From contig NZ_CP013187.1 in NCBI RefSeq assembly GCF_001444405.1, positions 3,286,001 through 3,350,000 on the forward strand: DNA of 64,000 bases. Direction: 5' to 3'. Positions 37,584-47,098 of the stretch are shown here, one piece after another. The notes under the pieces are model-generated. The model saw only the letters and a program-made list of their open reading frames with translations, was not told the DNA's origin and did no database searches. Origin of the DNA: Pseudoalteromonas phenolica. Its GTDB lineage: Bacteria > Pseudomonadota > Gammaproteobacteria > Enterobacterales > Alteromonadaceae. A program made the translations under genes and the position numbers. How positions within the stretch are numbered: position 1 is the first letter of the stretch; every line of letters starts with the position of its first letter.

Positions 37584-39704
37584 ATGTATCTTTTTGAAGG
37601 CCTGAAGCAAAAGATCTCAGAATACCTTTCCCCCGCTGACGTAGAACTGGTTCAAAAAGCCTACGTGGTGGCGCGTGAAGCCCATGAAGGGCAAACTCGC
37701 TCTAGTGGCGAGCCGTATATCACTCACCCAGTTGAAGTGACACAAATTCTTGCCAGCATGCGTTTAGACCATGAAACTCTTATGGCTGCACTCATGCATG
37801 ATGTGATTGAAGACACTGATTTTAGCAAGCAAGATCTTGCTGAGATTTTTGGCAATACTGTCGCGGAGCTTGTCGAGGGTGTAAGTAAGTTAGATAAACT
37901 CAGCTTTAAAGATAAAAAAGAATTCCAAGCTGAAAACTATCGCAAAATGATCATGGCGATGACGCAAGATATCCGCGTTATTCTGATTAAGCTTGCCGAC
38001 AGAACGCATAATATGCGCACGCTTGGCGCACTTCGCCCAGATAAGCGTCGTCGCATCGCCCGCGAAACGTTAGAAATCTTTGCGCCTATTGCTAATCGCC
38101 TTGGTATTCATGACATTAAAAATGAATTAGAAGACTTAGGTTTTCAGGCGCTTTACCCAATGCGTCATCGCGCTCTAAAATCAGAAGTCGCAAAAGCTCG
38201 TGGTAATCGTAAAGAAGTGATCAGCAATATTCAAAATGAGATCAAATCTCGCCTTGAAGAAGCTGGTATTCAAGCAAATGTCAGTGGCCGTGAAAAACAC
38301 TTGTATAGCATATATCGTAAAATGCTTAATAAAGAACTGATGTTCAATGAAGTTATGGACATTTATGCTTTCCGTATTGCTGTTGATAACCTTGATACTT
38401 GTTACCGTGTACTCGGTGTAGCACATAACTTATATAAGCCAATCGAAACACGCTTCAAAGATTACATTGCCGTACCAAAAACCAATGGTTATCAGTCACT
38501 GCATACTTCGCTTGTTGGCCCACATGGTATTCCTGTCGAGATCCAAATTCGTACCCACGATATGGATCAAATGGCTGACAAAGGGGTTGCTGCGCATTGG
38601 ATGTATAAAAAGGCTGGCGACAGTGCGGGTCACACTGCACAGCAGCGTGCTCGTCAGTGGATGCAGAGCTTACTTGAATTACAACAGAGCGCGGGTTCAT
38701 CATTTGAATTCGTTGAAAACGTTAAGACTGAACTATTCCCAGAAGAAATTTATGTCTTCACGCCAGACGGCCGCATTGTAGAACTCCCAATGGGTGCGAC
38801 TGCCGTCGACTTCGCTTATGCGGTACACACAGATGTCGGTAACACCTGTGTAGGCGCGCGTGTAAATCGTAAACCTTATCCGCTCAGCAAAGCGCTCGAT
38901 ACAGGTCAAACCGTAGAAGTGATTACAAGCTCTGGCGCTCACCCTAACGCCACTTGGTTAAATTTTATTGTTACAGGTAAAGCGCGCTTAGGTGTTCGCA
39001 ACTATCTGAAGAGCCAACGAGAAGAAGAGGCCCTAGAGTTAGGCCGTCGCTTACTCGATTCTGCCCTTGGCGAATATCAATTAAGTGACATTTCGCAAGA
39101 ACAAATTGACCGTGTACTAGCAGAGCACAAGCTTTCAACCATGCTTGAACTACTTGTTGAAATTGGTTGTGGCAATATCATGAGTGTGCTGATTGCCAAG
39201 CGCTTATTGCAAAATGATGATCTTGACGAAGATGATGGCAGTATTGAACACTTAGCTAAAAAGGCAAAAGCTGCGATCATAGGTACAGAAGGCATGCTAG
39301 TTAACTACATGAAATGCTGTCGTCCAGTACCAGGTGATGCCATCACCGCTTATGTGAGCCAAGGTAAGGGCCTAAACGTTCATCGCCAAGAGTGTAAAAA
39401 CATTAAAGGCTGGGAAAGTGAACGTTCGAAATATTTCGTCGTAAAATGGGATGACAACCCAGAGAAAGAATATATTGCAGGTCTTAGAGTTGAAATCATC
39501 AACCACCAAGGTACGCTTGCAAAATTAACCAGTGTAGTGGCAAGTACCAACGCAAATATCGTCGAAATTGCCACTGACGAAAAAGAAAGTAACTTATATA
39601 TTATTGATTTAGGTATCACGGTTAAAGACCGTGTTCACGTCGCGGATGTGATGCGTAAGATCAGGGTGATGCCTGATGTTCAACGTGTATACCGTAAAAA
39701 GTAG
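37584..39704 (+). CDS. spoT: bifunctional (p)ppGpp synthetase/hydrolase SpoT
   Basis: 706 residues (E. coli 702). The HD hydrolase is intact (HPVEVTQIL; LMAALMHDVIEDTDF around 60-76). The synthetase domain has YKPIETRFKDYIAVPKTNGY split with YQSLHTSLVGPHG. TGS (IYVFTPDGRIVELP) and a C-terminal ACT domain (AGLRVEIINHQGTLAKL) follow. It controls the stringent response. ridA follows after 7 bp. Confidence 0.97.
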   Translation: MYLFEGLKQKISEYLSPADVELVQKAYVVAREAHEGQTRSSGEPYITHPVEVTQILASMRLDHETLMAALMHDVIEDTDFSKQDLAEIFGNTVAELVEGVSKLDKLSFKDKKEFQAENYRKMIMAMTQDIRVILIKLADRTHNMRTLGALRPDKRRRIARETLEIFAPIANRLGIHDIKNELEDLGFQALYPMRHRALKSEVAKARGNRKEVISNIQNEIKSRLEEAGIQANVSGREKHLYSIYRKMLNKELMFNEVMDIYAFRIAVDNLDTCYRVLGVAHNLYKPIETRFKDYIAVPKTNGYQSLHTSLVGPHGIPVEIQIRTHDMDQMADKGVAAHWMYKKAGDSAGHTAQQRARQWMQSLLELQQSAGSSFEFVENVKTELFPEEIYVFTPDGRIVELPMGATAVDFAYAVHTDVGNTCVGARVNRKPYPLSKALDTGQTVEVITSSGAHPNATWLNFIVTGKARLGVRNYLKSQREEEALELGRRLLDSALGEYQLSDISQEQIDRVLAEHKLSTMLELLVEIGCGNIMSVLIAKRLLQNDDLDEDDGSIEHLAKKAKAAIIGTEGMLVNYMKCCRPVPGDAITAYVSQGKGLNVHRQECKNIKGWESERSKYFVVKWDDNPEKEYIAGLRVEIINHQGTLAKLTSVVASTNANIVEIATDEKESNLYIIDLGITVKDRVHVADVMRKIRVMPDVQRVYRKK

Positions 39705-39711
39705 GATTATT

Positions 39712-40104
39712 ATGAACAAAGCTATTATTTCAACAGACAATGCACCTGCAGCGATCGGCACATATAGCCAAGCGGTTAAAGTAGGTACTGCTGTATACCT
39801 GTCTGGCCAGATCCCATTAGTGCCAGACACTATGGAAGTTATCTCTGAAGACTTTGCAGAGCAGACGCAACAGGTGTTTAAAAACCTTACTGCCGTGTGT
39901 GAAGCTGCAGGTGGTCGCTTACAAGACATGGTTAAGGTAAATATCTTCCTAACGGATCTAAGCAACTTCGCTACAGTAAATGAGATCATGAGCCAACACT
40001 TCTCAACACCATACCCTGCACGTGCAGCTATCGGTGTAAGAGAATTACCTAAAGGTGTGCAAATCGAGATTGACGGCATCATGGAACTGCCTTCAACAAA
40101 TTAA
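39712..40104 (+). CDS. ridA: 2-iminobutanoate/2-iminopropanoate deaminase RidA
   Basis: 130 residues from the ATG at 39712; the open frame starts earlier inside spoT. Family features: AIGTYSQAVKVG, VYLSGQIPLVP, KVNIFLTDLSNF, and the catalytic Arg in PYPARAAIGVRELPKG. It hydrolyses reactive enamine/imine intermediates released by PLP enzymes. Cotranscribed with spoT, a common arrangement. Confidence 0.95.
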   Translation: MNKAIISTDNAPAAIGTYSQAVKVGTAVYLSGQIPLVPDTMEVISEDFAEQTQQVFKNLTAVCEAAGGRLQDMVKVNIFLTDLSNFATVNEIMSQHFSTPYPARAAIGVRELPKGVQIEIDGIMELPSTN

Positions 40105-40317
40105 TCTCACATCAAGTATTTCTTTTATGTGCTTCGTAACACTTACGAAGCACATCCTCTATACACAAACCTACTCCTCTGTTCAGCATATCTTTCTTTG
40201 ACTTTTCGGTATAAAGCCATCAGACTAGCCGTCTAAATAGCTAGGTGCTCAGATCATAGTATCGACTTGAGATAATCGGGAAGTTAGTGACGTAACCTAA
40301 AACTTAAAGCAACCTTC

Positions 40318-40435
40318 ATAATAGAGTCATCTATTTTGAACCTTGTTATTAGGTTAAGTAATCTAACGCTGCCCCCGCAACGGTAATTGCAATCATTGCA
40401 TAAGCCCGGAGACCGGCCTAACTATCAACCATAAG
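40318..40435 (+). promoter_or_regulatory. cobalamin riboswitch
   Basis: The core GCTGCCCCCGCAACGGTAA (40368-40386) and the B12 box AAGCCCGGAGACCGGCC (40402-40418) match the adenosylcobalamin riboswitch consensus. The GGTTAAGTAATCTAACG segment just before gives the preceding paired element. It controls btuB and the downstream lipoprotein; B12 should switch expression off. The 5' limit is approximate. Confidence 0.9.
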
Positions 40436-40503
40436 ATTATATTGCGGTGGGCGATATAAGGTATTAGCCATCGTAATTTCGCTTTGGTGATGTATCTTAT
40501 CGT

Positions 40504-40516
40504 CCTCATTTTGAGG
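40504..40516 (+). promoter_or_regulatory. Shine-Dalgarno-sequestering hairpin of btuB
   Basis: CCTCA-TTT-TGAGG is a perfect 5-bp hairpin whose right arm is the ribosome-binding GAGG for ATG 40522. It is a probable expression platform: B12 binding would let the hairpin form and block translation. Confidence 0.6.
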
Positions 40517-40521
40517 TGCGT

Positions 40522-42516
40522 ATGCAGTTGCTAATTTCTCGTTTTATTATTTGTTGCCTTTTGCCTAGCGCGCAGTTTGCCAATGCACAAAATACGCAAA
40601 ACGAGATGGAAATCATCGAAATAGAGCAGCAACGCACGACCACAGCAAACTATCAATTAATCCAGCGCAGCGAATTTCTTGCCAGCGCACAAAGCCTATC
40701 TGACGTTTTAAGCACTATCAATGGAGTGCAAATTACACAAATTAGTGGCGTTGGTAATCCAGTCAATGTTTCTATTCGAGGCTCAAGCAGTAAACAAGTT
40801 CAGCTGTATATCGATGGTCAATTAATAAACGACAATCAATTTGGCGGCTTCGATTTAAATCAGATCCCAGTAGAACAAATTCAAAGTATTGAAGTCAGCA
40901 AGAGTCAGGCGATTGGCACAGGAATGACGCCAATTGGTGGTGTGATCAGGGTAAACACGTACAATCCATCAGCTTCACAAACTCGTTTGAGCCTAGCTGC
41001 GGGATCATTTGGGTTCAAAGAAGTAAACCTAAATCATAATGTTAAACTAGATACTCATGCACTTTCTCTTGGCGGTCAATTTTTAAGAGTTAAAAATGAC
41101 TATGACTACATGGTACCGCAAACATTCGATAATTCTGCCATCAGTGCTGAGCAACCTTTACGTAATAACGATTATGATAAAACGGCTTTGTACATAAATG
41201 ATCAAATCTCATTAGATGCGCATAACATTCGCCTCAATGCACAGTATACAAAGCAAAATAAAGCCATCCCTAATTATCAAAATAACTCACCTGAAAACCT
41301 TTCAAATCTAGAAACTAAGAACTGGCGGGCTGGATACATTCATGTGTGGAAAAGTGACTCAAAGCATTTATCTGAAGTCGAATTTGAAAGCTACATAGAT
41401 AGCAAAAAAGAGCATTATATTGACGCACCAAGTAGCGTCTTACAGCGAGATTACTTTTACGATACTGATAAATATTTTGTCAGCTTAAAGCCGACTTTTG
41501 TGTTCGACAATATTACGCTATTGCCTTATAGCAACCTTGCAAAACAGCAATTTACTTCGGAACAATTTTTAAATGACCAAATCAATATATGCAATGGTTT
41601 CAGTGGCTGTGATGTAAAAGCGCAGCAAACAGACTTACACTTCGGAACAAGAGTCGAATGGCAAAGTGAAGATTTACCTTTGCAAAGCTACTTACTTGCT
41701 AACAAACAAAAGTCTCGCTCGAGCAATCAAAAACGAAATGTGAGTGCTGAGCAAGTCGATCAACTCAAGCAAGATGACAGTTATTCAAGCTATGAACTCG
41801 GCACAACCACCCATTTTAATGACATTGAACTTGAATTAGCCTTTTCTAAGGGCATTCGCACTCCCACGTTGTTTGAGTTATATGGTGATAGAGGTGCGTT
41901 TAAAGGCAATGCAAACCTAGCACCTGAGCACTCCAACACCTTTATGTTGGCCTCTAGTTACAATAAAAATGCACTTAATATCACCAGCAGTTTGTATAGA
42001 ACAAAGCAAGAAAATGCCATTGTTGCGATTTTTAATTCAACGGGTACAGGCAGTTATACCAACGTCAGTGATGCCACTTTAAATGGCCTAGAACTACAAA
42101 TAGATTACCGTTTTAATTCAGCATGGAGTACACAGCTACAGGCCAATGTAATAGATAGCCAAACCCACTCCGAGTTTGTTGCCTTTGACGATAAAAAGCT
42201 ACCAGGTATTTATCATCAGCAATATAGCATCAGTTTGAATTATCAACTGAACGAAGCTTGGCGACTATCACTCGATACTCATATCGATAAAGAGTTGTAT
42301 TTCAACAGAACCAATCGCTTCACTAATACGCAAGCCAAAGGCAATGGCACACCAAGTGATAGAGAAATCAGCGATTTCAGTGTTACTTGGCAGAACAGCC
42401 AACAAACACTGTCACTTCAAGTGAATAATATTTTCAATAACGACTATCAAGACTTAGCAAACCGCCCCGCTCAAGGACGCAGCTTTCAAGTCAAATACTC
42501 AATTAAAGGTCTATAA
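40522..42516 (+). CDS. btuB: TonB-dependent vitamin B12 receptor BtuB-like
   Basis: 664 residues from ATG 40522 (GAGG at 5-base spacing); a GTG two codons earlier is less likely. A signal peptide (MQLLISRFIICCLLPSAQFANA) precedes a TonB box-like MEIIEIEQQRTT, a plug domain (SLSDVLSTINGVQITQISG; IRGSSSKQVQLYIDGQ; PIGGVIRVNT) and a 22-strand barrel. It ends SFQVKYSIKGL, without the usual terminal Phe. The riboswitch upstream supports cobalamin or a related corrinoid as ligand. The lipoprotein gene starts two bases downstream. Confidence 0.92.
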   Translation: MQLLISRFIICCLLPSAQFANAQNTQNEMEIIEIEQQRTTTANYQLIQRSEFLASAQSLSDVLSTINGVQITQISGVGNPVNVSIRGSSSKQVQLYIDGQLINDNQFGGFDLNQIPVEQIQSIEVSKSQAIGTGMTPIGGVIRVNTYNPSASQTRLSLAAGSFGFKEVNLNHNVKLDTHALSLGGQFLRVKNDYDYMVPQTFDNSAISAEQPLRNNDYDKTALYINDQISLDAHNIRLNAQYTKQNKAIPNYQNNSPENLSNLETKNWRAGYIHVWKSDSKHLSEVEFESYIDSKKEHYIDAPSSVLQRDYFYDTDKYFVSLKPTFVFDNITLLPYSNLAKQQFTSEQFLNDQINICNGFSGCDVKAQQTDLHFGTRVEWQSEDLPLQSYLLANKQKSRSSNQKRNVSAEQVDQLKQDDSYSSYELGTTTHFNDIELELAFSKGIRTPTLFELYGDRGAFKGNANLAPEHSNTFMLASSYNKNALNITSSLYRTKQENAIVAIFNSTGTGSYTNVSDATLNGLELQIDYRFNSAWSTQLQANVIDSQTHSEFVAFDDKKLPGIYHQQYSISLNYQLNEAWRLSLDTHIDKELYFNRTNRFTNTQAKGNGTPSDREISDFSVTWQNSQQTLSLQVNNIFNNDYQDLANRPAQGRSFQVKYSIKGL

Positions 42517-42518
42517 CT

Positions 42519-44003
42519 ATGCAATTTAATAGCTCAAGAGCTCCTTTCTCACTAAGCCTTATTTGTTCGGCGCTACTGCTGTCTGCCTGTGGCAGCTCAG
42601 ACAATAACAGTGCTCCAACACTAAGTGGTGAATTGAACCCATCTGTACTTGAAAACACCACACTGGTTGCAAATTATACTGCGAATGACCCCGATGGCGA
42701 CGCTATTACCTTAACAATTAGCGGTGACGACAGTGATTTATTTACTATCACGCAACAGGGCGAACTGAGTTTCAAAAATGCACAAGACTTCGAAACAGCT
42801 GGAAAAACCACTTTTTCAGTTACTCTTACAGCGACGGAAAATCAGGCTGACAAACTCAGCACCTCTTTAAACATCACTGTTTCACTGGGCGATGTTAAAG
42901 ACACCCCGGATTTTGCCGCAGTACAAACAATTGCACCTGATTACACCAGTTCTGAAGTCGTATTTGTTGATGCTCTCAATCAACAAGTAGAAACTGGTTA
43001 TTATGTCAAAGCCAAGTCAGATTACACGGTTGCCAGCTATAACTCAGACCTTTTCCACATCGGCCGTTTCTTTATCGATACCATTGATAAATACAATGTA
43101 GCTGAAAAAGACGCTGCGGTATGGTCTTACTCGACGCAAGATGATCAAGACTCAACCAGTCGTAACCCTTACACTCTAGTTTCATTAAGTGATACAAAAG
43201 CGTATTTGATTCGTTATGGCTCAGGCAAAGTATGGATCGTTAACCCGCAAGCAACTCAGCAAGAAGACTTTAAAATTGGTGAATTAGATATTTCGGCTTA
43301 CAGCAATGACAATAAAAATGGCACGCCATCTCCTTCAGCAGCGGTTATCTTAGACGATAAGCTTTATATCGCAATGCAAAGGCAAAACGATAACTTCTCT
43401 GCAGGTACTGCATATGTAGCCGTGTTTGATACTGCAACCGATGAAGAGATTGAAACAAATGCAAACAGCGAAGACAGCTTTAAAGGTATTCCTCTTGCTG
43501 GTGTGAACCCGCTAGAAAACAGCATAATTGCAGCAAATGAAAAGATTTATGTTACTACACGCAGCGGCTACTCAGCGCCAAGCTTAGAGCTTAGCCGTAT
43601 TGAAGAGATCTCTCCTGCTGATTATTCAGTAAAATCAGTATTAACCGCACAAGACATTGAAAACAATACCAGTGGTTACATCAGTGGTACAGCCATTGTG
43701 TCAGCAGAAAAAGGCTACTTTTATAGCTCAGAAGCCTTCTTTACGCCGTCTTACCATGTAAAATCTACTCTGCATGAGTTTAACCCAACGTCAGGTGAAA
43801 TTATCGCTTCAGGTATTGCTAACACGGGTGAAACCGCCATCAGTAAAATCAAGCTAGATTCAGCTAACTTTTTATGGATGAGTATTGGCGACCCAACAGC
43901 GCCGGGTATCGATATTTTAAATACCGAAACAAATGAAAAGTATAAAGATAGACTAGCAACTGAATTAAATCCTAGCTCTATTGCATTTCTGGCAGAACAA
44001 TAG
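42519..44003 (+). CDS. surface lipoprotein with cadherin-like and probable beta-propeller domains, BtuB partner
   Basis: 494 residues. The lipobox LLLSACGSS puts the lipid on C24, and the following SSDNN carries no inner-membrane retention Asp at +2. A cadherin/Ig-like domain (about 30-125) includes YTANDPDGDAITLTISGDDS and a FETAGKTTFSVTLTATE strand pair. The C-terminal 360 residues show blade-like repeats (GRFFIDTIDKYNV, AYLIRYGSGKVWIVNP, KLYIAMQRQ, KIYVTTRSGY, FLWMSIGDP), like a seven-bladed propeller. It is translationally coupled to btuB behind the B12 riboswitch. A corrinoid-capturing role like BtuG is inferred, not shown. Confidence 0.82.
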   Translation: MQFNSSRAPFSLSLICSALLLSACGSSDNNSAPTLSGELNPSVLENTTLVANYTANDPDGDAITLTISGDDSDLFTITQQGELSFKNAQDFETAGKTTFSVTLTATENQADKLSTSLNITVSLGDVKDTPDFAAVQTIAPDYTSSEVVFVDALNQQVETGYYVKAKSDYTVASYNSDLFHIGRFFIDTIDKYNVAEKDAAVWSYSTQDDQDSTSRNPYTLVSLSDTKAYLIRYGSGKVWIVNPQATQQEDFKIGELDISAYSNDNKNGTPSPSAAVILDDKLYIAMQRQNDNFSAGTAYVAVFDTATDEEIETNANSEDSFKGIPLAGVNPLENSIIAANEKIYVTTRSGYSAPSLELSRIEEISPADYSVKSVLTAQDIENNTSGYISGTAIVSAEKGYFYSSEAFFTPSYHVKSTLHEFNPTSGEIIASGIANTGETAISKIKLDSANFLWMSIGDPTAPGIDILNTETNEKYKDRLATELNPSSIAFLAEQ

Positions 44004-44017
44004 TCAACTATTTTTTG

Positions 44018-44039
44018 AGGGGACCTAAGTCCCCTTTAT
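44018..44039 (+). terminator. terminator of the btuB unit
   Basis: Perfect stem AGGGGAC/GTCCCCT with loop CTAA, then TTATT. It divides the riboswitch operon from the TonB2 cluster. The region 44040-44215 is AT-rich and should carry the cluster promoter; none is obvious. Confidence 0.75.
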
Positions 44040-44215
44040 TCTCTTTAAAAAACACATCTCCTTATATAAAACCTCCTATTTAAAACAGTAAAAATATTTA
44101 TTTTCATACCCTTATTATTTGAACATGCAAAAAACTAATGACGCCAACTGTTGATTATTTGAACTATTTCTGCAATTGTAGTTTGTATCTAAGAAGAGTA
44201 CAGGGAAAACAATAA

Positions 44216-45007
44216 TTGAAAAAAATAGTCCTCTTAATGACAGCGCTGTCCAGTAATGCATTTGCCAACCAAACCGATTATGAGCTAATGCAACAATGGC
44301 TAGACTTAGAGAGCCAAAAAGGCAAACTAGAATTGAGCTGGCAAACAAATCAGCAATCATTACAAAATCAAATAAAGTTGCTAAAAGAAGAAAAAGCAGC
44401 GTTGCGTGCATTACTCAATAGAGCCAAAGACGCGCGAAGCGAAGTGGACGAAAAGCGATTTGAGCTCACTCAGCAACAGCAACAGCTTGAAGAAAATCAG
44501 CGATTGGTTGAAGTTGAGCTAAAGGGCCTAATGCAATTTATTAATAGAATCTCACCTCTATTACCCCCTCCTATTCAAGCTCAATGGGAAGATGCTTTAA
44601 CAACCATTAATAGCAGCCCCTACTCCAACAGCGAGCAACTAGAAAAACTTTTAAGCATATTTAAATCTGCGACTGAGTTTAATCAAAGAGTGGCGATGAA
44701 TAATACCAACATGACTATTCCTACAGCAGGCGGTGAGACACAAATGCTCGTAAGTCAGATTTATTTGGGTTTGTCACAGGCTTGGTACGTTAGCCAAGAT
44801 GGTAAACACTTTGGGATAGGACGTGTAGAACAACATGGTTGGCAGTGGCACCACACAGAGCAAGCTCAGCAGTTATTAGGCCTCTCTTCGCAAGAAGACC
44901 TTTTACAATCTCTTGCGCAAATAAAATCTATCCTCAATAAACCTACAACTGCAGCCTTTGTGAATGCTCCTATTGCTATAGCCCCCATTGAAAAGGATTT
45001 ATTATGA
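44216..45007 (+). CDS. DUF3450 periplasmic coiled-coil protein, first gene of TonB2 cluster
   Basis: 263 residues, TTG start (a ribosome site CAGGGAAAA lies just upstream and the signal peptide MKKIVLLMTALSSNAFA begins there). A long coiled coil (about 25-115, QQQQLEENQRLVEVELKG) leads to a globular C-terminal domain (GGETQMLVSQIYLGLSQAWYVS). DUF3450 genes head TonB2 clusters in Vibrio and Alteromonadales. The role is unknown, probably assembly of the TtpC complex. It overlaps the next gene by ATGA. Confidence 0.88.
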   Translation: MKKIVLLMTALSSNAFANQTDYELMQQWLDLESQKGKLELSWQTNQQSLQNQIKLLKEEKAALRALLNRAKDARSEVDEKRFELTQQQQQLEENQRLVEVELKGLMQFINRISPLLPPPIQAQWEDALTTINSSPYSNSEQLEKLLSIFKSATEFNQRVAMNNTNMTIPTAGGETQMLVSQIYLGLSQAWYVSQDGKHFGIGRVEQHGWQWHHTEQAQQLLGLSSQEDLLQSLAQIKSILNKPTTAAFVNAPIAIAPIEKDLL

Positions 45008-46293
45008 TCACTCGGCTCACAATATTACTTCTCTTGTTGATCACTGGCTTTTCTTCTACTGCAGCCCCTATTTCTGTCAGCCAAGAGCTCGTCAACAGGA
45101 TCACTGAATCTCAAAAGTCACTGCAGGCGCTTGAGTCTAAGATTAACGAAGAAACCCTGAAATATCAGGTCCAGCTAAATAAAGAGCTTGCTGCCGTCAA
45201 AGCATTACGAGAACAAGCCACAACAATTCAACGAACTGCCGATGAGCAGTTGATGAGTATTGAGCAACTCTCTGACCGGATCAATAAATGGCGAGAACAA
45301 GATAATTACCAAAAACTGTTATTACAAACTTATTTGGAACAACAAAATATTGCTTTTGAGCATACTGGAACGAGCGATGTCACAGTCAATCCTGAGATAT
45401 TTCGGCGCCTGAGAAACGAATTAATCGACGATCTTGCACCCAGCTGGCAACAAACTGATGTGATCAGTACAAACGGTGAGATCAAACCTTTTAATGTACT
45501 CAATATTGGCCCTATCCAACTGGCATATAATTCCCAATTACAATCTGGTGGGTTGCTTGAAAATCCAGTTAATCAAACTCTACCCAACCTTGTTAAAGGG
45601 GTAAGCCAAAATGCTCAAGCTGTGCAATTACTGCAGCTCAATCAAACGGGCATAGGGAGTGTGACTTTTGACCCGACACTTGGTAATGCCACTAAGTTGC
45701 AAAATAACCAGCAAGGGATAGTTTCCCACATTAAAAAAGGCGGTGTGTGGGCATTACCTATTTTATTTTTTGGCTTATTAGCATTTATCGCTGCACTACT
45801 TAAAAGCATTCAACTCATGCGCTTACCTCGCATTAGTAAGGATTTCATTGAGCAACTCAATGCCAAAAAAACTTCATTTGGAGTGCAAATTCCATTTGAT
45901 GGCGCAGAGAAAAAACTAGTTCAAATCGCGCTCGATACACCAGTCTCTGAGCAAAGGGACGATCAAATCGTGTCTTACTTAATGCAGCACCAACATAAAG
46001 TTGAAAACTATTTAGGCGTTGTTGCTACAACAGCTGCTATTGCACCGCTTTTGGGTTTACTTGGTACCGTATCTGGCATGATAAATACCTTTATGATGAT
46101 GAATACCTTTGGTACTGGAGATGCGGCAACCGTCTCAGGAGGAATATCGGAAGCTTTAGTAACAACAGAGCTTGGGCTGATTGTTGCTATTCCGTCACTC
46201 ATTATAAGTGCGCTGTTAAGCCGTAAGGCTAAAAGCTATAACGCCAAGCTTGAAGCCAATGCTATTCAGATTAGTAAATTTGCGATGCACTAA
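45004..46293 (+). CDS. ttpC: TtpC-like MotA/TolQ/ExbB proton-channel protein
   Basis: 429 residues. A signal peptide and periplasmic coiled coil (about 25-115) are followed by an ExbB-type domain with three membrane helices (ALPILFFGLLAFIAALLKS at about 250, then VVATTAAIAPLLGLLGTVSG and the LIVAIPSLIISALL segment). The long N-terminal extension distinguishes TtpC from plain ExbB. In Vibrio TtpC is essential for TonB2-driven uptake. Confidence 0.9.
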   Translation: MITRLTILLLLLITGFSSTAAPISVSQELVNRITESQKSLQALESKINEETLKYQVQLNKELAAVKALREQATTIQRTADEQLMSIEQLSDRINKWREQDNYQKLLLQTYLEQQNIAFEHTGTSDVTVNPEIFRRLRNELIDDLAPSWQQTDVISTNGEIKPFNVLNIGPIQLAYNSQLQSGGLLENPVNQTLPNLVKGVSQNAQAVQLLQLNQTGIGSVTFDPTLGNATKLQNNQQGIVSHIKKGGVWALPILFFGLLAFIAALLKSIQLMRLPRISKDFIEQLNAKKTSFGVQIPFDGAEKKLVQIALDTPVSEQRDDQIVSYLMQHQHKVENYLGVVATTAAIAPLLGLLGTVSGMINTFMMMNTFGTGDAATVSGGISEALVTTELGLIVAIPSLIISALLSRKAKSYNAKLEANAIQISKFAMH

Positions 46294-46294
46294 C

Positions 46295-46702
46295 ATGACA
46301 GATATCAGCATATTCCTAAAGCTACTCAACAACACCATAGTATGGACATTGATTGGCGTTGCATTTTTTAGTTACGGTAAGCTTTTATCGTTACTGGCTT
46401 TCGCAACTTGCAACACACAATGGGCTGCGCGTTGTAATTACTGGTTAAGCGCTCTAAAGACACTGCTTGCATCCTTACCTTTACTGGGACTCTTGGGCAC
46501 AATCAGTGGATTACTAAGCACCTTTAATTTCATGTCTGTCAACAACGGACTAGATATGCAAGAGATGATCAGTGGCGGGATTGCCACTGCTATGTTCACT
46601 ACTCAGCTAGGCTTAGTATTTGTTGTACCTGGTCTTTTGCTCCATACCGCTTTGAGAAACAAAGTTTCTAACTGGCAGGTAAATACGGCATGCGCTCACT
46701 AA
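46295..46702 (+). CDS. exbB: ExbB-type proton-channel subunit
   Basis: 135 residues from ATG 46295, one base after the ttpC stop; the longer frame overlaps ttpC and is not used. It carries the compact MotA/TolQ/ExbB core LLASLPLLGLLGTISGLLST and a second helix region FTTQLGLVFVVPGLLLHT. With ExbD it converts proton flow into TonB movement. It is short, as usual in TonB2 sets. It overlaps exbD by 13 bp. Confidence 0.92.
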   Translation: MTDISIFLKLLNNTIVWTLIGVAFFSYGKLLSLLAFATCNTQWAARCNYWLSALKTLLASLPLLGLLGTISGLLSTFNFMSVNNGLDMQEMISGGIATAMFTTQLGLVFVVPGLLLHTALRNKVSNWQVNTACAH

Positions 46703-47097
46703 TAAAACAAAAAATTTCCGAATCTAAAAGCCAAGAGATAGACTTAGCACCACTACTTGACGTGGTCTTTATACTACTTATCTTCTTCATCGTGACCACT
46801 GTATTTGTAAAAGAAACAGGGGTAGAGGTTGATAAACCCAACGCCGTATCCAGTCAGCAGTTGCAAAAGTCAGTATTTTTAATTGCGATAACGGATACAG
46901 GTCAAGTCATGTATGCAGGCACTAATATTGGCGTTGCCGGTGTAAGGGCAACATTGATGCAAGCAAGCCGTTCGCAAACTCGTCCACTGATCATTCAAGC
47001 AGACAAAAGCGTTCCCACTGAGTTATTGGTAAAAGTCATTGATCAAGCTAAGCTCGCCGGTTTGAGCAATATTAGCCTAGCAACACAGGCGCAATAA
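46690..47097 (+). CDS. exbD: ExbD-type subunit
   Basis: 135 residues. One membrane helix with the essential Asp (D24) in EIDLAPLLDVVFILLIFFIV, then a periplasmic domain (PLIIQADKSVPTELLVKVID) typical of ExbD/TolR. Starts within the 3' end of exbB and is followed by tonB after one base. Confidence 0.95.
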   Translation: MRSLIKQKISESKSQEIDLAPLLDVVFILLIFFIVTTVFVKETGVEVDKPNAVSSQQLQKSVFLIAITDTGQVMYAGTNIGVAGVRATLMQASRSQTRPLIIQADKSVPTELLVKVIDQAKLAGLSNISLATQAQ

Positions 47098-47098
47098 T

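Noticed and set aside
39609..40082. 157-codon minus-strand frame over spoT and ridA
   Set aside because: Antisense shadow of two well-supported genes.
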